DNA from: JAWKVD01 sp041398225
Lineage (GTDB): Bacteria > Pseudomonadota > Alphaproteobacteria > Caulobacterales > Hyphomonadaceae
DNA length: 64,000 bases
Direction of reading: 5' to 3'
Assembly (NCBI GenBank): GCA_041398225.1
Contig: JAWKVD010000003.1
Span: 248,001 to 312,000 of the forward strand
Shown here: piece after piece, positions 26,035 through 35,926 of the stretch
Layout: each line of letters opens with the position of its first letter
Position numbering within the stretch: position 1 is the first letter of the stretch
The notes under the pieces: generated by a model
Told to the model about the DNA's origin: nothing
Databases searched by the model: none
The model's input: the letters and a program-made list of their open reading frames with translations, nothing else
Program-made: the position numbers and the translations under genes

Positions 26035-26844
26035 CTACGCCTCGAAGGCGGCATCCCCCTTCGCCGGCCGCATGAAGGCTCCGCCGTCGACGATCAGCGT
26101 CTGGCCGGTCACCGCCGGCGCGGTCAGCAGATAGGCGCAGGCGCCGGCGATGTCGTCCGGCGCGGGGCCGCGTTGCAGGGGCGTTGCGTCCTTGTGCGCA
26201 TCGTGGTGCTCGGCGCTCTCGGCGTCGACGTCCGGCAGCGTATAGCCCGGCGCCACGCCGCACACGCGGAAGCGCGGCGCCAGCGTCCGCGCCATCATTT
26301 CGGTGAAGCCGTGCAGCGCGTATTTCGACAATCCGTAGGACAGGTGGTCCGCGCGCGGCGCCCACAGCCGGTGGTCGAGAATGTTGACGATCAGTCCGCG
26401 CGTCTCCGGGCTCGACGCCTCCACCAGCTTGCGCGCGAGTTGAACCGGGCCGAACAGGTTGGCGTCCATATGCCGGGCGAGCGCGTCGCGCGTCACCGTG
26501 CGGATGTCGTCATCCTCGTAGATCGACGCGGAGTTCACCAGCACGTCCGGCGCGCGGCCCATCGCCCCGGCGATCTTGTCGAAGCCCGCGTCGATGGCGT
26601 CGTCGTCGCCGATGTCGAAACCGACCGTCACCGAGGCGCGCCCGATCCTGCGGATCTCGTGCGCGACGTTTTCGGCCTCAGCCTTCGAGGCGTTGTAGTG
26701 GATGGCGACGTCGCATCCGGCCGCCGCGAGCTTCAGCGCGATGGCGCGTCCCAGGCGTTTGCCCGATCCGGTGATCAGCGCGAAAGGGGGCGCCTGCGCG
26801 TCTTCTGCGCCGGCTTCAGCCTGGTCTGCTTGTGTCTGGGTCAT
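26035..26844 (-). CDS. SDR oxidoreductase, FolM/pteridine reductase-like
   Basis: A 269-residue short-chain dehydrogenase. The cofactor motif reads ITGSGKRLGRAIA: the T-G-x-x-x-R-x-G pattern, rather than T-G-x-x-x-G-x-G, is characteristic of NADPH-dependent pteridine reductases such as PTR1 and FolM. The catalytic YGLSK is present (residues ~180), with a Ser/His region before it, and APGYTLPD follows. The C-terminal half carries GQTLIVDGG. It stands upstream of a PTPS-fold gene in the same direction, an attractive pair for a tetrahydropterin or tetrahydromonapterin function. Activity is inferred, not shown. Confidence 0.72.
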   Translation of the reverse strand: MTQTQADQAEAGAEDAQAPPFALITGSGKRLGRAIALKLAAAGCDVAIHYNASKAEAENVAHEIRRIGRASVTVGFDIGDDDAIDAGFDKIAGAMGRAPDVLVNSASIYEDDDIRTVTRDALARHMDANLFGPVQLARKLVEASSPETRGLIVNILDHRLWAPRADHLSYGLSKYALHGFTEMMARTLAPRFRVCGVAPGYTLPDVDAESAEHHDAHKDATPLQRGPAPDDIAGACAYLLTAPAVTGQTLIVDGGAFMRPAKGDAAFEA

Positions 26845-26885
26845 GCGGCGGCAAGGATTCCAGAAACCGCCGCGAAAGGAAACCG

Positions 26886-27488
26886 TCAGCCCGGAGGCGG
26901 GCTTCCGCCGGGCGGACTGCCGCCGCCCCCGCGCCGCCCCTGCGGGCGTCCGCCGCCGCCTCCTGGGCCGTCCATGCGCTGCATCGGGCGCACCACAACC
27001 AGATCGGTGCGTTCGAGAACGCCGTCGCGGTTGCGGTCGAGCTGCGCGAACAGATCGCCGATGCGGGCGCGGAATTCGTCAAGCGTGATCTTCGCGTCGA
27101 GATCGACGTCGAACATGATGCGCTGCGGTTCGGCCTCGGCCGAGCCCAGCGTGCGCAGCGCCCATTCATCATATTCAAACGCTGAAACCTCGCCGTCGCC
27201 ATCCGCGTCGGCGCTGCGCCATTCGCCTTCCACCGCCGACATGACTTCGGCCGAACTGACCCTGAGATCGTGGTTGGCGTCGTAGGATACGAACAGAAGC
27301 GCGATCGGGGGCGCCTGAACGCCGCCCATGGAATCGGCTGAAAAAGACCGTGCGGTCCCGCCGCCGCCTGCCGGTCCGCCGTCGGGTCGTCCGCTAGGCG
27401 GCGGTCCGTGGGGGGAGGCGCAGGCGCCGAGGGACGCGCACGCGAGAACCACCGGCAGGCGTTTCAGGAGGGGGGTCGTTATCGCCAT
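26886..27488 (-). CDS. EF-hand calcium-binding lipoprotein
   Basis: A 200-residue exported protein. The signal ends in SLGAC (lipobox, Cys ~22), so it is probably lipid-anchored. Four EF-hand loops can be read: DANHDLRVSSAE, DADGDGEVSAFE, DVDLDAKITLDE and DRNRDGVLERTD. All start with Asp, have residue 3/5 carboxylates or Asn and most end in Glu/Asp, so calcium binding is plausible. The C-terminus is Gly/Pro-rich. ATG 27488 was chosen because it begins the signal peptide. Function unknown. Confidence 0.75.
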   Translation of the reverse strand: MAITTPLLKRLPVVLACASLGACASPHGPPPSGRPDGGPAGGGGTARSFSADSMGGVQAPPIALLFVSYDANHDLRVSSAEVMSAVEGEWRSADADGDGEVSAFEYDEWALRTLGSAEAEPQRIMFDVDLDAKITLDEFRARIGDLFAQLDRNRDGVLERTDLVVVRPMQRMDGPGGGGGRPQGRRGGGGSPPGGSPPPG

Positions 27489-27670
27489 GCGGGTGGTCCC
27501 GTCAGTCAGGAGAGGCGTCGACGGCAAGGGCCTCGGGGGGGTGGGGGACATGGGAAGTCCAACCCTCGCCGCCGACAGGTGCAGACTGGCGTGGCGTTGT
27601 CGCACCGGTGTGCCGGCGGACAGGAGTTTTGTCGCAGTTTGTCGCTACGGGATTACAGACGAGACAGGCG

Positions 27671-28306
27671 CTATTTCGGCTCGAACCGCCCGTCGAGCAT
27701 CGCCCGCGTGGGCGTCTCGCCCTTCAGGCGCGCGCCGCGCCGCCAGTCCCATGGGGCGACGAAGTCGCCGGCCCACATGCCGGCTTTCTCGTCCCGCGCG
27801 GTGATCTCGTAGGGCACGTACTCCATCGAGTATTGGCGATAGGCCAGCGCGTGGCCGCGCGCGACCAGCCAGCGGTTGATGTCCTGCCCGCGTACGAAGC
27901 ACTGCGCCAGCATGCGGTCATAGCGGTCGCGGCCCTTGGGGCGGCACGACACCTGATTGTCGCCGATCAGCGTATCCAGCGCATTGGCCGCCTGCTGTCC
28001 GCAGCGATAGAGCGCGCCGCTCGCATCCTTGCAGCGCTGGCCGGATTCCGGCGCGTCGATGCCGTCGAAGCGAATGCGTTCGCCGTGAATCTCGATCGTG
28101 TCGGCGTCGATCACCGAGGCCGTGCCCGAGAGCATGTCGATCTCGGCCTTGGTGGCCGCCGCGCTCGCGGAGCGGGAAAAGCCCGAGCCGAACATCGCAT
28201 AGGCGCCCGCGCCAAGGCCCAGCGCCGCGACCAGCACCAGCGCGTAGGCGAGGCCGCGGCCGCCTCGTTTGCGGCGCTTCTGAAACTTGAGGACCTTGCC
28301 GGGCAT
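27671..28306 (-). CDS. Thermonuclease-family protein (staphylococcal nuclease fold)
   Basis: A 211-residue protein with a basic N-terminus and one membrane helix (AYALVLVAALGLGAGAYAMFG, residues ~19-39), then an SNase domain. Catalytic residues look intact: IRFDGIDAPES gives the Arg and Glu, and RDRYDRMLAQC carries the second Arg. NRWLVARGHALAY matches the conserved tail. Calcium-dependent nucleic acid hydrolysis in the periplasm is likely. ATG 28306 (MPGKVLKFQKRRK) was selected. It contrasts with the catalytically dead relative at 10745-11317. Confidence 0.82.
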   Translation of the reverse strand: MPGKVLKFQKRRKRGGRGLAYALVLVAALGLGAGAYAMFGSGFSRSASAAATKAEIDMLSGTASVIDADTIEIHGERIRFDGIDAPESGQRCKDASGALYRCGQQAANALDTLIGDNQVSCRPKGRDRYDRMLAQCFVRGQDINRWLVARGHALAYRQYSMEYVPYEITARDEKAGMWAGDFVAPWDWRRGARLKGETPTRAMLDGRFEPK

Positions 28307-28443
28307 GGTCCCGAAAGTCCCGCCGCCGTGGTTAAGGGGCGGTAAAGGCCGGTGTAAGCGCGGTTCCGGCCTGCTTCCCGAGGTCACGCTTGCCATGCCG
28401 CGACGGGTGGTGTCCTCTCCGCCCGCAATTGAACGGAGCGGAT

Positions 28444-29736
<1,293 letters not shown>

Positions 29737-29756
29737 GGCCGAGCGCGCCGGTTGCA

Positions 29757-29774
29757 GCGCCGGTCCGCCGGCGC
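29757..29774. terminator. Hairpin between convergent purA and symporter genes
   Basis: Arms GCGCCGG and CCGGCGC (7 bases, perfect) around TCCG, 21 bases past the purA stop. Without a T-run it is only a candidate bidirectional terminator. Confidence 0.35.
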
Positions 29775-29838
29775 CGCCACGATCCGGCTGACCGTCTGAA
29801 AGCGCCCGCCCTGTCTGCGCCGCTGCCTACGCCGCTGT

Positions 29839-31350
29839 CTACTCCGCCGGCGTTCCGGAGGTCTCCGCGCCTTCGTCGTCATGGTCCTTGCCGGCCTTCC
29901 GGTCGCCCTTGGCCAGCGCGACCACCACGCCCGACAGCAGGAACAGCGCGATAAGGTTGGGGAAGGCCATCGTGGCGTTGGCGATGTCGCCCAGCCGCCA
30001 GACGAATTCGAGGTTCTGGAACGAGCCGACGAACGCCATCACGCACCACAGCACGCGCCACGGAATCGCCAGCGACTTGCCGAACAGGAAGGTCACGGCG
30101 CGCTCGCCGTAATAGCCCCAGGTGATCAGCGTGGTGAAGGCGAACAGGATCAGCGCCAGCGCCGCCACCAGCTGTCCGATCGGAATGCCCGCAAGTTGCA
30201 GCGGGAAGGCCTCGGCGAATGCGCTGGAGGTCAGGTTGAAGCCGTTGAGATCCGACATCCAGGCGTGTTTCACCGCCTCGCCATTGTGCGTGAAATTGCC
30301 CTCGACGGTGAGGATGACGAGCCCGGTCATGGTGCAGATCACGATCGTGTCCATGAACGTGCCCATCATCGCGAAGCGGCCCTGCCGCGCCGGATCGTCC
30401 GTGCGCGCGGCGGCGTGCGCCATCGGCGTGGACCCCTGTCCGGCCTCGTTCGAGAACAGGCCCCGCGCGACGCCCGCCCGGATCGCCAGCATCACGCCCG
30501 AACCGACGAACCCGCCTGTGGCGGCGTGTCCGGTGAAGGCCGATCCGAAGATCGCGCCGAAGGCTTCGGGAATGTCGCGGATGTTCAGGATGATCGCGGC
30601 CAGCGCCATGATGATGTAGCCGGCGGCCATCGCCGGAACGATCGTCTCCGCCACCGTGCCGATCGACTTGATGCCGCCGATGATGACCACGAACACCAGC
30701 ACCGCGACGATCAGGCCCGCGCCCCATTCCGGCAGGGCCGGCGCAAGCCCGACAATGGCGTCAGCCACGCCGTTGGCCTGGATGACGTTCCCGGTCGAGA
30801 TCGACGACAGCAGCGTGCCGATGCAGAACAGCACCGCCAGCCAGCCGAATTTCTTGCCGAGCCCGCGGCGGATATAGCTCATCGGCCCGCCGCGATAATT
30901 TCCGTCTCCGTCATGGTCGCGATAGCGGATCGCCAGCGACCCTTCGGCGAAGGCCAGCGCCATGCCGAGCAGGGCGGTGATCCACATCCAGAACAGCGCG
31001 CCCGGTCCGCCCAGCGTGATCGCGGTCGCGACGCCTGCGAGGTTGCCGGTGCCGACCTGGCCCGACAGCGCGGTGGAGAGCGCCGCGAACGGACTGATCT
31101 CGCCCTTGGCCTCGCCCGTCTGCTTCTTGAACAGGCCCGCGAACGCCGAAGGCAGTTTCAGCACCGGGTAGAATTTCAGCCGGATCATGAACAGCAGACC
31201 GACGCCGAACAGCACGATCACCATCGGCGCCACGGGCAATATCTGCGTATCGCCCCAATTGCCGCCCCAGATGAAATCGCTGACGAGCGTTACGCCGTCG
31301 AGCATCTTGTCGAACGCGCTCGGCGCCGCGGCTGCTGCTTCTTCTTCCAT
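29839..31350 (-). CDS. Sodium:alanine/glycine symporter (AGCS family)
   Basis: A 503-residue transporter with ~11 membrane helices. Diagnostic AGCS segments: LSTALSGQVGTGNLAGVATAI, MSYIRRGLGKKFGWLAV, SSISTGNVIQANG, GLFSNEAGQGSTPMAHAAA and LITWGYYGERA. It imports alanine or glycine with Na+. The N-terminus is short and acidic with Ala (MEEEAAAAAPS). Divergence of ~277 bases from the PQQ dehydrogenase gene on the same strand suggests its own promoter. No glycine riboswitch was seen upstream. Confidence 0.92.
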   Translation of the reverse strand: MEEEAAAAAPSAFDKMLDGVTLVSDFIWGGNWGDTQILPVAPMVIVLFGVGLLFMIRLKFYPVLKLPSAFAGLFKKQTGEAKGEISPFAALSTALSGQVGTGNLAGVATAITLGGPGALFWMWITALLGMALAFAEGSLAIRYRDHDGDGNYRGGPMSYIRRGLGKKFGWLAVLFCIGTLLSSISTGNVIQANGVADAIVGLAPALPEWGAGLIVAVLVFVVIIGGIKSIGTVAETIVPAMAAGYIIMALAAIILNIRDIPEAFGAIFGSAFTGHAATGGFVGSGVMLAIRAGVARGLFSNEAGQGSTPMAHAAARTDDPARQGRFAMMGTFMDTIVICTMTGLVILTVEGNFTHNGEAVKHAWMSDLNGFNLTSSAFAEAFPLQLAGIPIGQLVAALALILFAFTTLITWGYYGERAVTFLFGKSLAIPWRVLWCVMAFVGSFQNLEFVWRLGDIANATMAFPNLIALFLLSGVVVALAKGDRKAGKDHDDEGAETSGTPAE

Positions 31351-31627
31351 GCTACTCCCGCCCCTTGGATCTGGTGGCTATCCCCGGTGGTCCGTCCCGA
31401 TGGTCATGTCCGTGTGTCCCCGGCCGGGACATTGCCCTGCGCCGGGGGGCGCGCCAACCCGGCCGCCCGGATAAGACGATAAAAATCTGTCGCATGCGCG
31501 TCTGGCCGGGCAACTCATGCCCTTTTCCGCCGAACCGGGCGAGATTCGCCCCCGCACGCGCCCGACCGGCGCCGGACAAATGGGCAAACGCCTCGGCGGC
31601 TGCGCGGCGCGCCTTGACTTGTCCGGT

Positions 31628-33808
31628 TCATTTCGCCGGCCGGAAGGCCAGCAGCACATTGCCGGGCGACTCCGCGAAGCGCGAATAGCCCGACTGCACG
31701 TAGAGCGCGCCGTTCGCCGCCACATAGGGATGGCTGTCCAGGCTGCCGCCATGTCCGGGAAGCCCGTTCACCGTGTCCGGGAATTCGCGATTGGTCTGGT
31801 AGGCGAACAGCTCCTCGCCGGTCTCGCCGTCGAAGATCCGCAGCATGCCGCTGAGATTGCCGGTGACGACCGCTCCGTCGACCACCAGCGGCGCGGGCGA
31901 ATAGCCGTTGCGGCACGGGCGGCGCGGCTGCGGCGGGGTCTGTCCGGCGGCCGCCGCCGGTTGCGCCACCGGCGCCACGGGCGGGGCGGTCTGCAACGGC
32001 GGCAGCGAGGACGATTCCACCACCTGCGTCGGCACGGCGGTGGCCGCCGCCTTCTGCGCTTCGGACAAATCCATCGGGCTCCACGAATTCCACTCGGCGC
32101 GCGAGATCGGCTCGATCGGTCCCTTCATCGCCAGCATGTCGAGTCCGGGCGCGGGCCGGGTCGCCCGTCCGGGCGGCGTTTCGGCGCCGCAGTCGAAGTC
32201 GGTCGGCTTGTACGACCACAGCACCCGGCCGGTCTCGACATCGAGCGCATGCACGCCCGGTCCCCACAGCGGATGCCCGGTCGGCGCCGGACGGTCGTTG
32301 ACGGTCGCGAAGATGCGCTTGCCGTCGAACGCGATGCCCCAGTGCACGCCGCCAGAGGCTGAACCGCGCCCGATGCGGTTGGCCCACACCAGCGCCCCGT
32401 TGCGGTCGGGATCGAGCGCCCACACCACGCCGGACTTCTGACCCGCCACCACCAGGTCGCTGCCGTCCGCGCGCTGCGCGATCAGCGCCGATCCGCCGAA
32501 GTCGAAATCGGGCGAGTGGTAGTCGCCGGGGAAGTCGCAGTTCGCCGTTCCGCGTCCGCAGGCATAGTTCCAGATGTCGGCCTTGGTCGCCTGGAAGCTC
32601 CAGCGCCGGTCGCCGGTCTTGAGGTCATACGCGATGATCGCGTCGGACGTGTCGGTGGCCGGCCACGAAACGCTTTCGCCCGTGCCCGCGTAGAGCACGC
32701 CGCGCTTGGCGTCGACGGCGGGCGTCGACCAGATGATCGCGCCCGAAGGTCCCCATTGCTGCGTGCCCGTGCGGCCGATGCGCTGCGGCGTGGCTTCCGG
32801 CATCGTCCGTCCGGTCCACAGCTTCTTGCCGGTCGCAAGATCCACCGCCGCGACCGCGCCCTGGCCCTTGCAGCATTCATAATCGTCGAACTGCGCGAAG
32901 TTCACCTCGATCGCGGAGATCGGCGCATAGACCACGCCGTCATGCACCACCGGCGCGCCGGTGATCCGGTTGAGATCGTTAAGCTTGACGTCGGTGACCC
33001 AAAGCTCCTTGCCGGTCTCGGCCGCCACCGCATGCACGCGCCCCGCCGCGTCGCCCATCAGGATCGCGGCCGGCGTTGTCGCCGTCGCCTCGCCGAAGGA
33101 CAGCGACGAGCGAAGCGTCATGTCCGAGCGGTACATCCACTTCACGCAACCCGTATCGGCGTCTAGCGCGTAGAGACGCGCGGCGTCCGTGGTTGCGATG
33201 AACAGCGTGTCGCCTACCACCACCGGCTGCGAGCGCATCGTCGGCGTGTTGGGAAACGCCACCGCCCAGGCCAGCTCCAGCTTCGGCATGTCGGCTTTCG
33301 TGAGCCCGGCCTGTTCGGCGCTTTCGCGGCGCTGGTTCATCGGGCCAAGTCCGAACGTCGTGGCGCTTCGCGGCGCGCCCTCCAGCCGAACGATGCGCTG
33401 CTTGATCGGGCAGCGCGCGGCCTCGATCCAGGCGTCGCTCGCGCCTTCCTCGCGCGGCAGCCAGTCGATCACTTGTTTCAGGTCATCCTTCGGCACCTGC
33501 GCCGCCTGCATCTTCATATAGCCGAGTTCGAGCGCGTAGCGGATCGTCGCCTGGTTCAGCGTGCGCAGCGCCTCAAGCGAAGGCGCGCCCGAGTTGGCGC
33601 CGTCGTCATGGCAGGATGCGCACCATTCCTGATAGACCAGTCGGCCGGGATGGTTGGCGTCGGCCTCGGCCTGCGCCGCCGCGTCGGCATGGCTGTCCGG
33701 TTCAGGCGCACAGGCCGCCAGCGCCCCGATCGCCAGCACGCTCATCGCCAGCCAGCGCGCGCCCGCATACGCCGCCCGCAAGGACGATCCAGAAAACTCC
33801 GGCCCCAA
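31628..33808 (-). CDS. PQQ-dependent dehydrogenase with cytochrome c domain, lipoprotein
   Basis: A 726-residue exported quinohemoprotein. The signal ends in ALAAC (lipobox ~Cys33). A cytochrome c module follows with CASCH at ~residues 64-68. The rest is a beta-propeller with PQQ-type repeats (LYALDADTGCVKW, AVAAVDLATGKKLW, IIAYDLKTGDRRW, VHALDVETGRVLW, LRIFDGETGEELF). A vicinal Cys pair is present in YECCKG, as in PQQ alcohol dehydrogenases. A Pro/Ala-rich insert sits at ~residues 590-630. It resembles the polyvinyl-alcohol-dehydrogenase-like subgroup. An alcohol substrate is likely; specificity unknown. Confidence 0.85.
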   Translation of the reverse strand: MGPEFSGSSLRAAYAGARWLAMSVLAIGALAACAPEPDSHADAAAQAEADANHPGRLVYQEWCASCHDDGANSGAPSLEALRTLNQATIRYALELGYMKMQAAQVPKDDLKQVIDWLPREEGASDAWIEAARCPIKQRIVRLEGAPRSATTFGLGPMNQRRESAEQAGLTKADMPKLELAWAVAFPNTPTMRSQPVVVGDTLFIATTDAARLYALDADTGCVKWMYRSDMTLRSSLSFGEATATTPAAILMGDAAGRVHAVAAETGKELWVTDVKLNDLNRITGAPVVHDGVVYAPISAIEVNFAQFDDYECCKGQGAVAAVDLATGKKLWTGRTMPEATPQRIGRTGTQQWGPSGAIIWSTPAVDAKRGVLYAGTGESVSWPATDTSDAIIAYDLKTGDRRWSFQATKADIWNYACGRGTANCDFPGDYHSPDFDFGGSALIAQRADGSDLVVAGQKSGVVWALDPDRNGALVWANRIGRGSASGGVHWGIAFDGKRIFATVNDRPAPTGHPLWGPGVHALDVETGRVLWSYKPTDFDCGAETPPGRATRPAPGLDMLAMKGPIEPISRAEWNSWSPMDLSEAQKAAATAVPTQVVESSSLPPLQTAPPVAPVAQPAAAAGQTPPQPRRPCRNGYSPAPLVVDGAVVTGNLSGMLRIFDGETGEELFAYQTNREFPDTVNGLPGHGGSLDSHPYVAANGALYVQSGYSRFAESPGNVLLAFRPAK

Positions 33809-33900
33809 GGTAACCTCCCGATGGTCTTATATTTTGTTGGCCGCAGCCTAGGCCCGCCTCAGGGCAATGCAAGACATGGCCGAGACCGCGTTGAGGGGCT

Positions 33901-34881
33901 CTATTCCGCCGCGCGGGGCAGGGCCTGCGCCTGCGCCCGTGCCTGCGGATGGCGGCGCAGCGCCCAGTTGATCGTCGCCTCCAGTCCGGCGTGGAAGCCG
34001 TGCGGGCGCCACTGCAGCGTTTCTTCCGCGCCCGTCGGATCGATCAGCGCCGGATCCCCCCGCTCGGGCTCGCCCGCGCCATAATCGACGCGCGCGATCC
34101 ACGGCCCGTCCGCGCGCGGCGAGCGGATGTCGAGCCGTCCGCACACCGCTTCGGCGATCGCGCGGTCCGAGCGTTCGACGCCGACAGAGAAGCCGTAGCG
34201 GCCGCCCGGCGCGCCGAGCAGTGCGGCGTCGATCAGGCCCGATGCGAAATCGCGCACCGGCAGCCATTCGCGAACCGTGTCGCCGAAGGCGGGCAGTCCG
34301 GCTTCGCCCTTGCCCAGCAGTCCGTCCAGAAGATCGCCGATCAGATTGCCCGGCGCCGCGTAGGGACCGAACAGGTCCGGCGCCGCGCACAGCGCCGTTG
34401 CGACGCCGCGCGCCGCGCACCAGGCGTCGAGAAAGTCCGCCGCCGCGTTCGCCATCGCCGCGTCAGGAGAGGGCGGCGCGTCATCGGCCTGCGGCTTCAG
34501 GCACAGCGTATGGACCAGCCGGAACGCCGCGCGGCGCTCCTCGTCCAGCCGCGAAAGATGGTCCGCGCACGCTTCCGCCACGCCGAAGGCGGCCTGCGGT
34601 CCGGCGGCGTAAAGGTCGTCGCTCTCCGAACCGATCGGCGCGGCGAGGTGAATGACATGGTCGGGCCGGAACTCGCGGAAATAGGCGCGCATCAGCCGTG
34701 CGTCCGAGACGTCCGCTTCAAGGCGCACGAAGCCGGGCTTGCCCTCCGCCGGCGCCAGCGCGGGGATTTTCCGCGACTTGCGGGCGCGATCGATCGCCAG
34801 CACCTGGTCGCCGCGCTCCACCAGGGAGCGCACGACGGCGGCGCCGGCAAATCCGCAACCTCCGGTGACGATGACGCGCAT
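33901..34881 (-). CDS. RmlB-like NAD-dependent epimerase/dehydratase with degenerate active site
   Basis: A 326-residue extended SDR resembling dTDP-glucose 4,6-dehydratase. The cofactor loop GGCGFAGAAVVRSLV (residues ~7-21) is intact and so is FGPYAAPGNLIGDLL. The catalytic region is not: where RmlB has STDEVYG this protein reads HTLCLKP (~124-130), and where it has SPYSASKAA this reads SPDAAMANAA (~138-147), so Tyr is Asp and Lys is lost. The Thr-Asp-Glu set is also gone. It may bind NAD and a sugar nucleotide without turnover. ATG 34881 was chosen. It is in a run of minus-strand genes after the TrmH gene. Confidence 0.72.
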   Translation of the reverse strand: MRVIVTGGCGFAGAAVVRSLVERGDQVLAIDRARKSRKIPALAPAEGKPGFVRLEADVSDARLMRAYFREFRPDHVIHLAAPIGSESDDLYAAGPQAAFGVAEACADHLSRLDEERRAAFRLVHTLCLKPQADDAPPSPDAAMANAAADFLDAWCAARGVATALCAAPDLFGPYAAPGNLIGDLLDGLLGKGEAGLPAFGDTVREWLPVRDFASGLIDAALLGAPGGRYGFSVGVERSDRAIAEAVCGRLDIRSPRADGPWIARVDYGAGEPERGDPALIDPTGAEETLQWRPHGFHAGLEATINWALRRHPQARAQAQALPRAAE

Positions 34882-34987
34882 GATGCGTCGGCCCGCTCCA
34901 AGGGACGAAGTCCCGCTTCCACGCCGGTCGTGGGCAGCGGCCCGCCCCGAAAGGTTAACGGGTACGGTAATCCGGGTTAGCGAGGCG

Positions 34988-35842
34988 TTAACGGCTCTCC
35001 GCCGCCTGCGAGGTCCGCCGCGCATGAACATGGGCGAGGGCGACGGCGCTCGCCGCGGCCACGTTGAGGCTGTCGACGCCCCGCGCCATCGGAATGGTCA
35101 CGCGCCGGCAGCGGTCCATCAGCTCGGGCGCAAGTCCGGGGCCCTCGGCGCCCATCAGCAGGGCGAGCCGGCGCGGCGGCGCCAGCGTCTGCAGCGGCGC
35201 GCCTCCGGTCGGCGTCAGCGCCCAGCACTCGAAACCGTGCGCCTCCAGCGCGTCCACCATCGCCTCGCCCGCGCCCCCGTGCGCGCCTTCGTGTGCGCCC
35301 CCGTGCGCAAACGGCAGCGACAGCACCGTGCCCGACGAAACCCGGATCGACTTCCGGTACAGCGGATCGCAGCACGTGCCGTCCAGCACGACGCCGTCGG
35401 CGCCGAACGCGGCGGCGTTGCGAAAGCACGCGCCGACATTGTCGTGGTTGGAGAGGCCGACAAGGCCCAGCACGGTGCAGCTCTCGCGCTTGGCGCCCAG
35501 CCCGTCCAGAAACGCCGCCACGCCGCCGCCGGTCTCGCGCCGCGCAAGGCCGAGAATGCCGCGATGCAGATGGAAGCCAGCGGTCTGGTCCATAACCGCC
35601 TGCGCCGCCGTGTAGACCGGGATCGACGGGTCCAGCCGCCACAACAGATGCGCCAGCGGCTTCAGGCGCGATTCCGATAGGAACAACGCCTCCACCGCAA
35701 ACCGCGACCGCTCGATCAGCGCCTGCAGCGCGATCTTGCCCTCGACCAGAAACCTGCCGTCGCGGCGCACAAGGTCGCGCTCTCGTACGGCGGTGAAGGG
35801 CGCAAGGCGCGGATCGGACGCGGTTTCGACGGGAACAATCAT
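34988..35842 (-). CDS. TrmH/SpoU-family RNA methyltransferase
   Basis: A 284-residue SPOUT methyltransferase that 2'-O-methylates ribose in tRNA or rRNA. The N-terminal substrate-binding part has RDGRFLVEGKIALQALIE. The knot domain has LGLVGLSNHDNVGACFRNAAAFGADGVVLD, LALLMGAEGPGL and the SAM-site PMARGVDSLNVAAASAVALAH. The conserved motif 1 Asn and Arg and motif 3 Asn are present. A short HGGAHEGAHGGAGEA repeat interrupts it near residue 190. ATG 35842 was chosen over 35878. The exact target is unknown. Confidence 0.9.
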   Translation of the reverse strand: MIVPVETASDPRLAPFTAVRERDLVRRDGRFLVEGKIALQALIERSRFAVEALFLSESRLKPLAHLLWRLDPSIPVYTAAQAVMDQTAGFHLHRGILGLARRETGGGVAAFLDGLGAKRESCTVLGLVGLSNHDNVGACFRNAAAFGADGVVLDGTCCDPLYRKSIRVSSGTVLSLPFAHGGAHEGAHGGAGEAMVDALEAHGFECWALTPTGGAPLQTLAPPRRLALLMGAEGPGLAPELMDRCRRVTIPMARGVDSLNVAAASAVALAHVHARRTSQAAESR

Positions 35843-35926
35843 GGCCGGCAGTTGTGCGGCGTTCGCCTCCCGGCGCAAGCCGTCGTGTCGTCCCCCGGCG
35901 TTAGGCGTTGGGCGTTGGGCGTCGCG

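Noticed and set aside
25465..27285. 606-residue + strand open frame
   Set aside because: Antisense across the PTPS, SDR and EF-hand genes, each of which has good motifs on the minus strand.
31351..31627. Glycine riboswitch upstream of the AGCS symporter
   Set aside because: Searched by eye for the tandem GG-aptamer pattern and found none.
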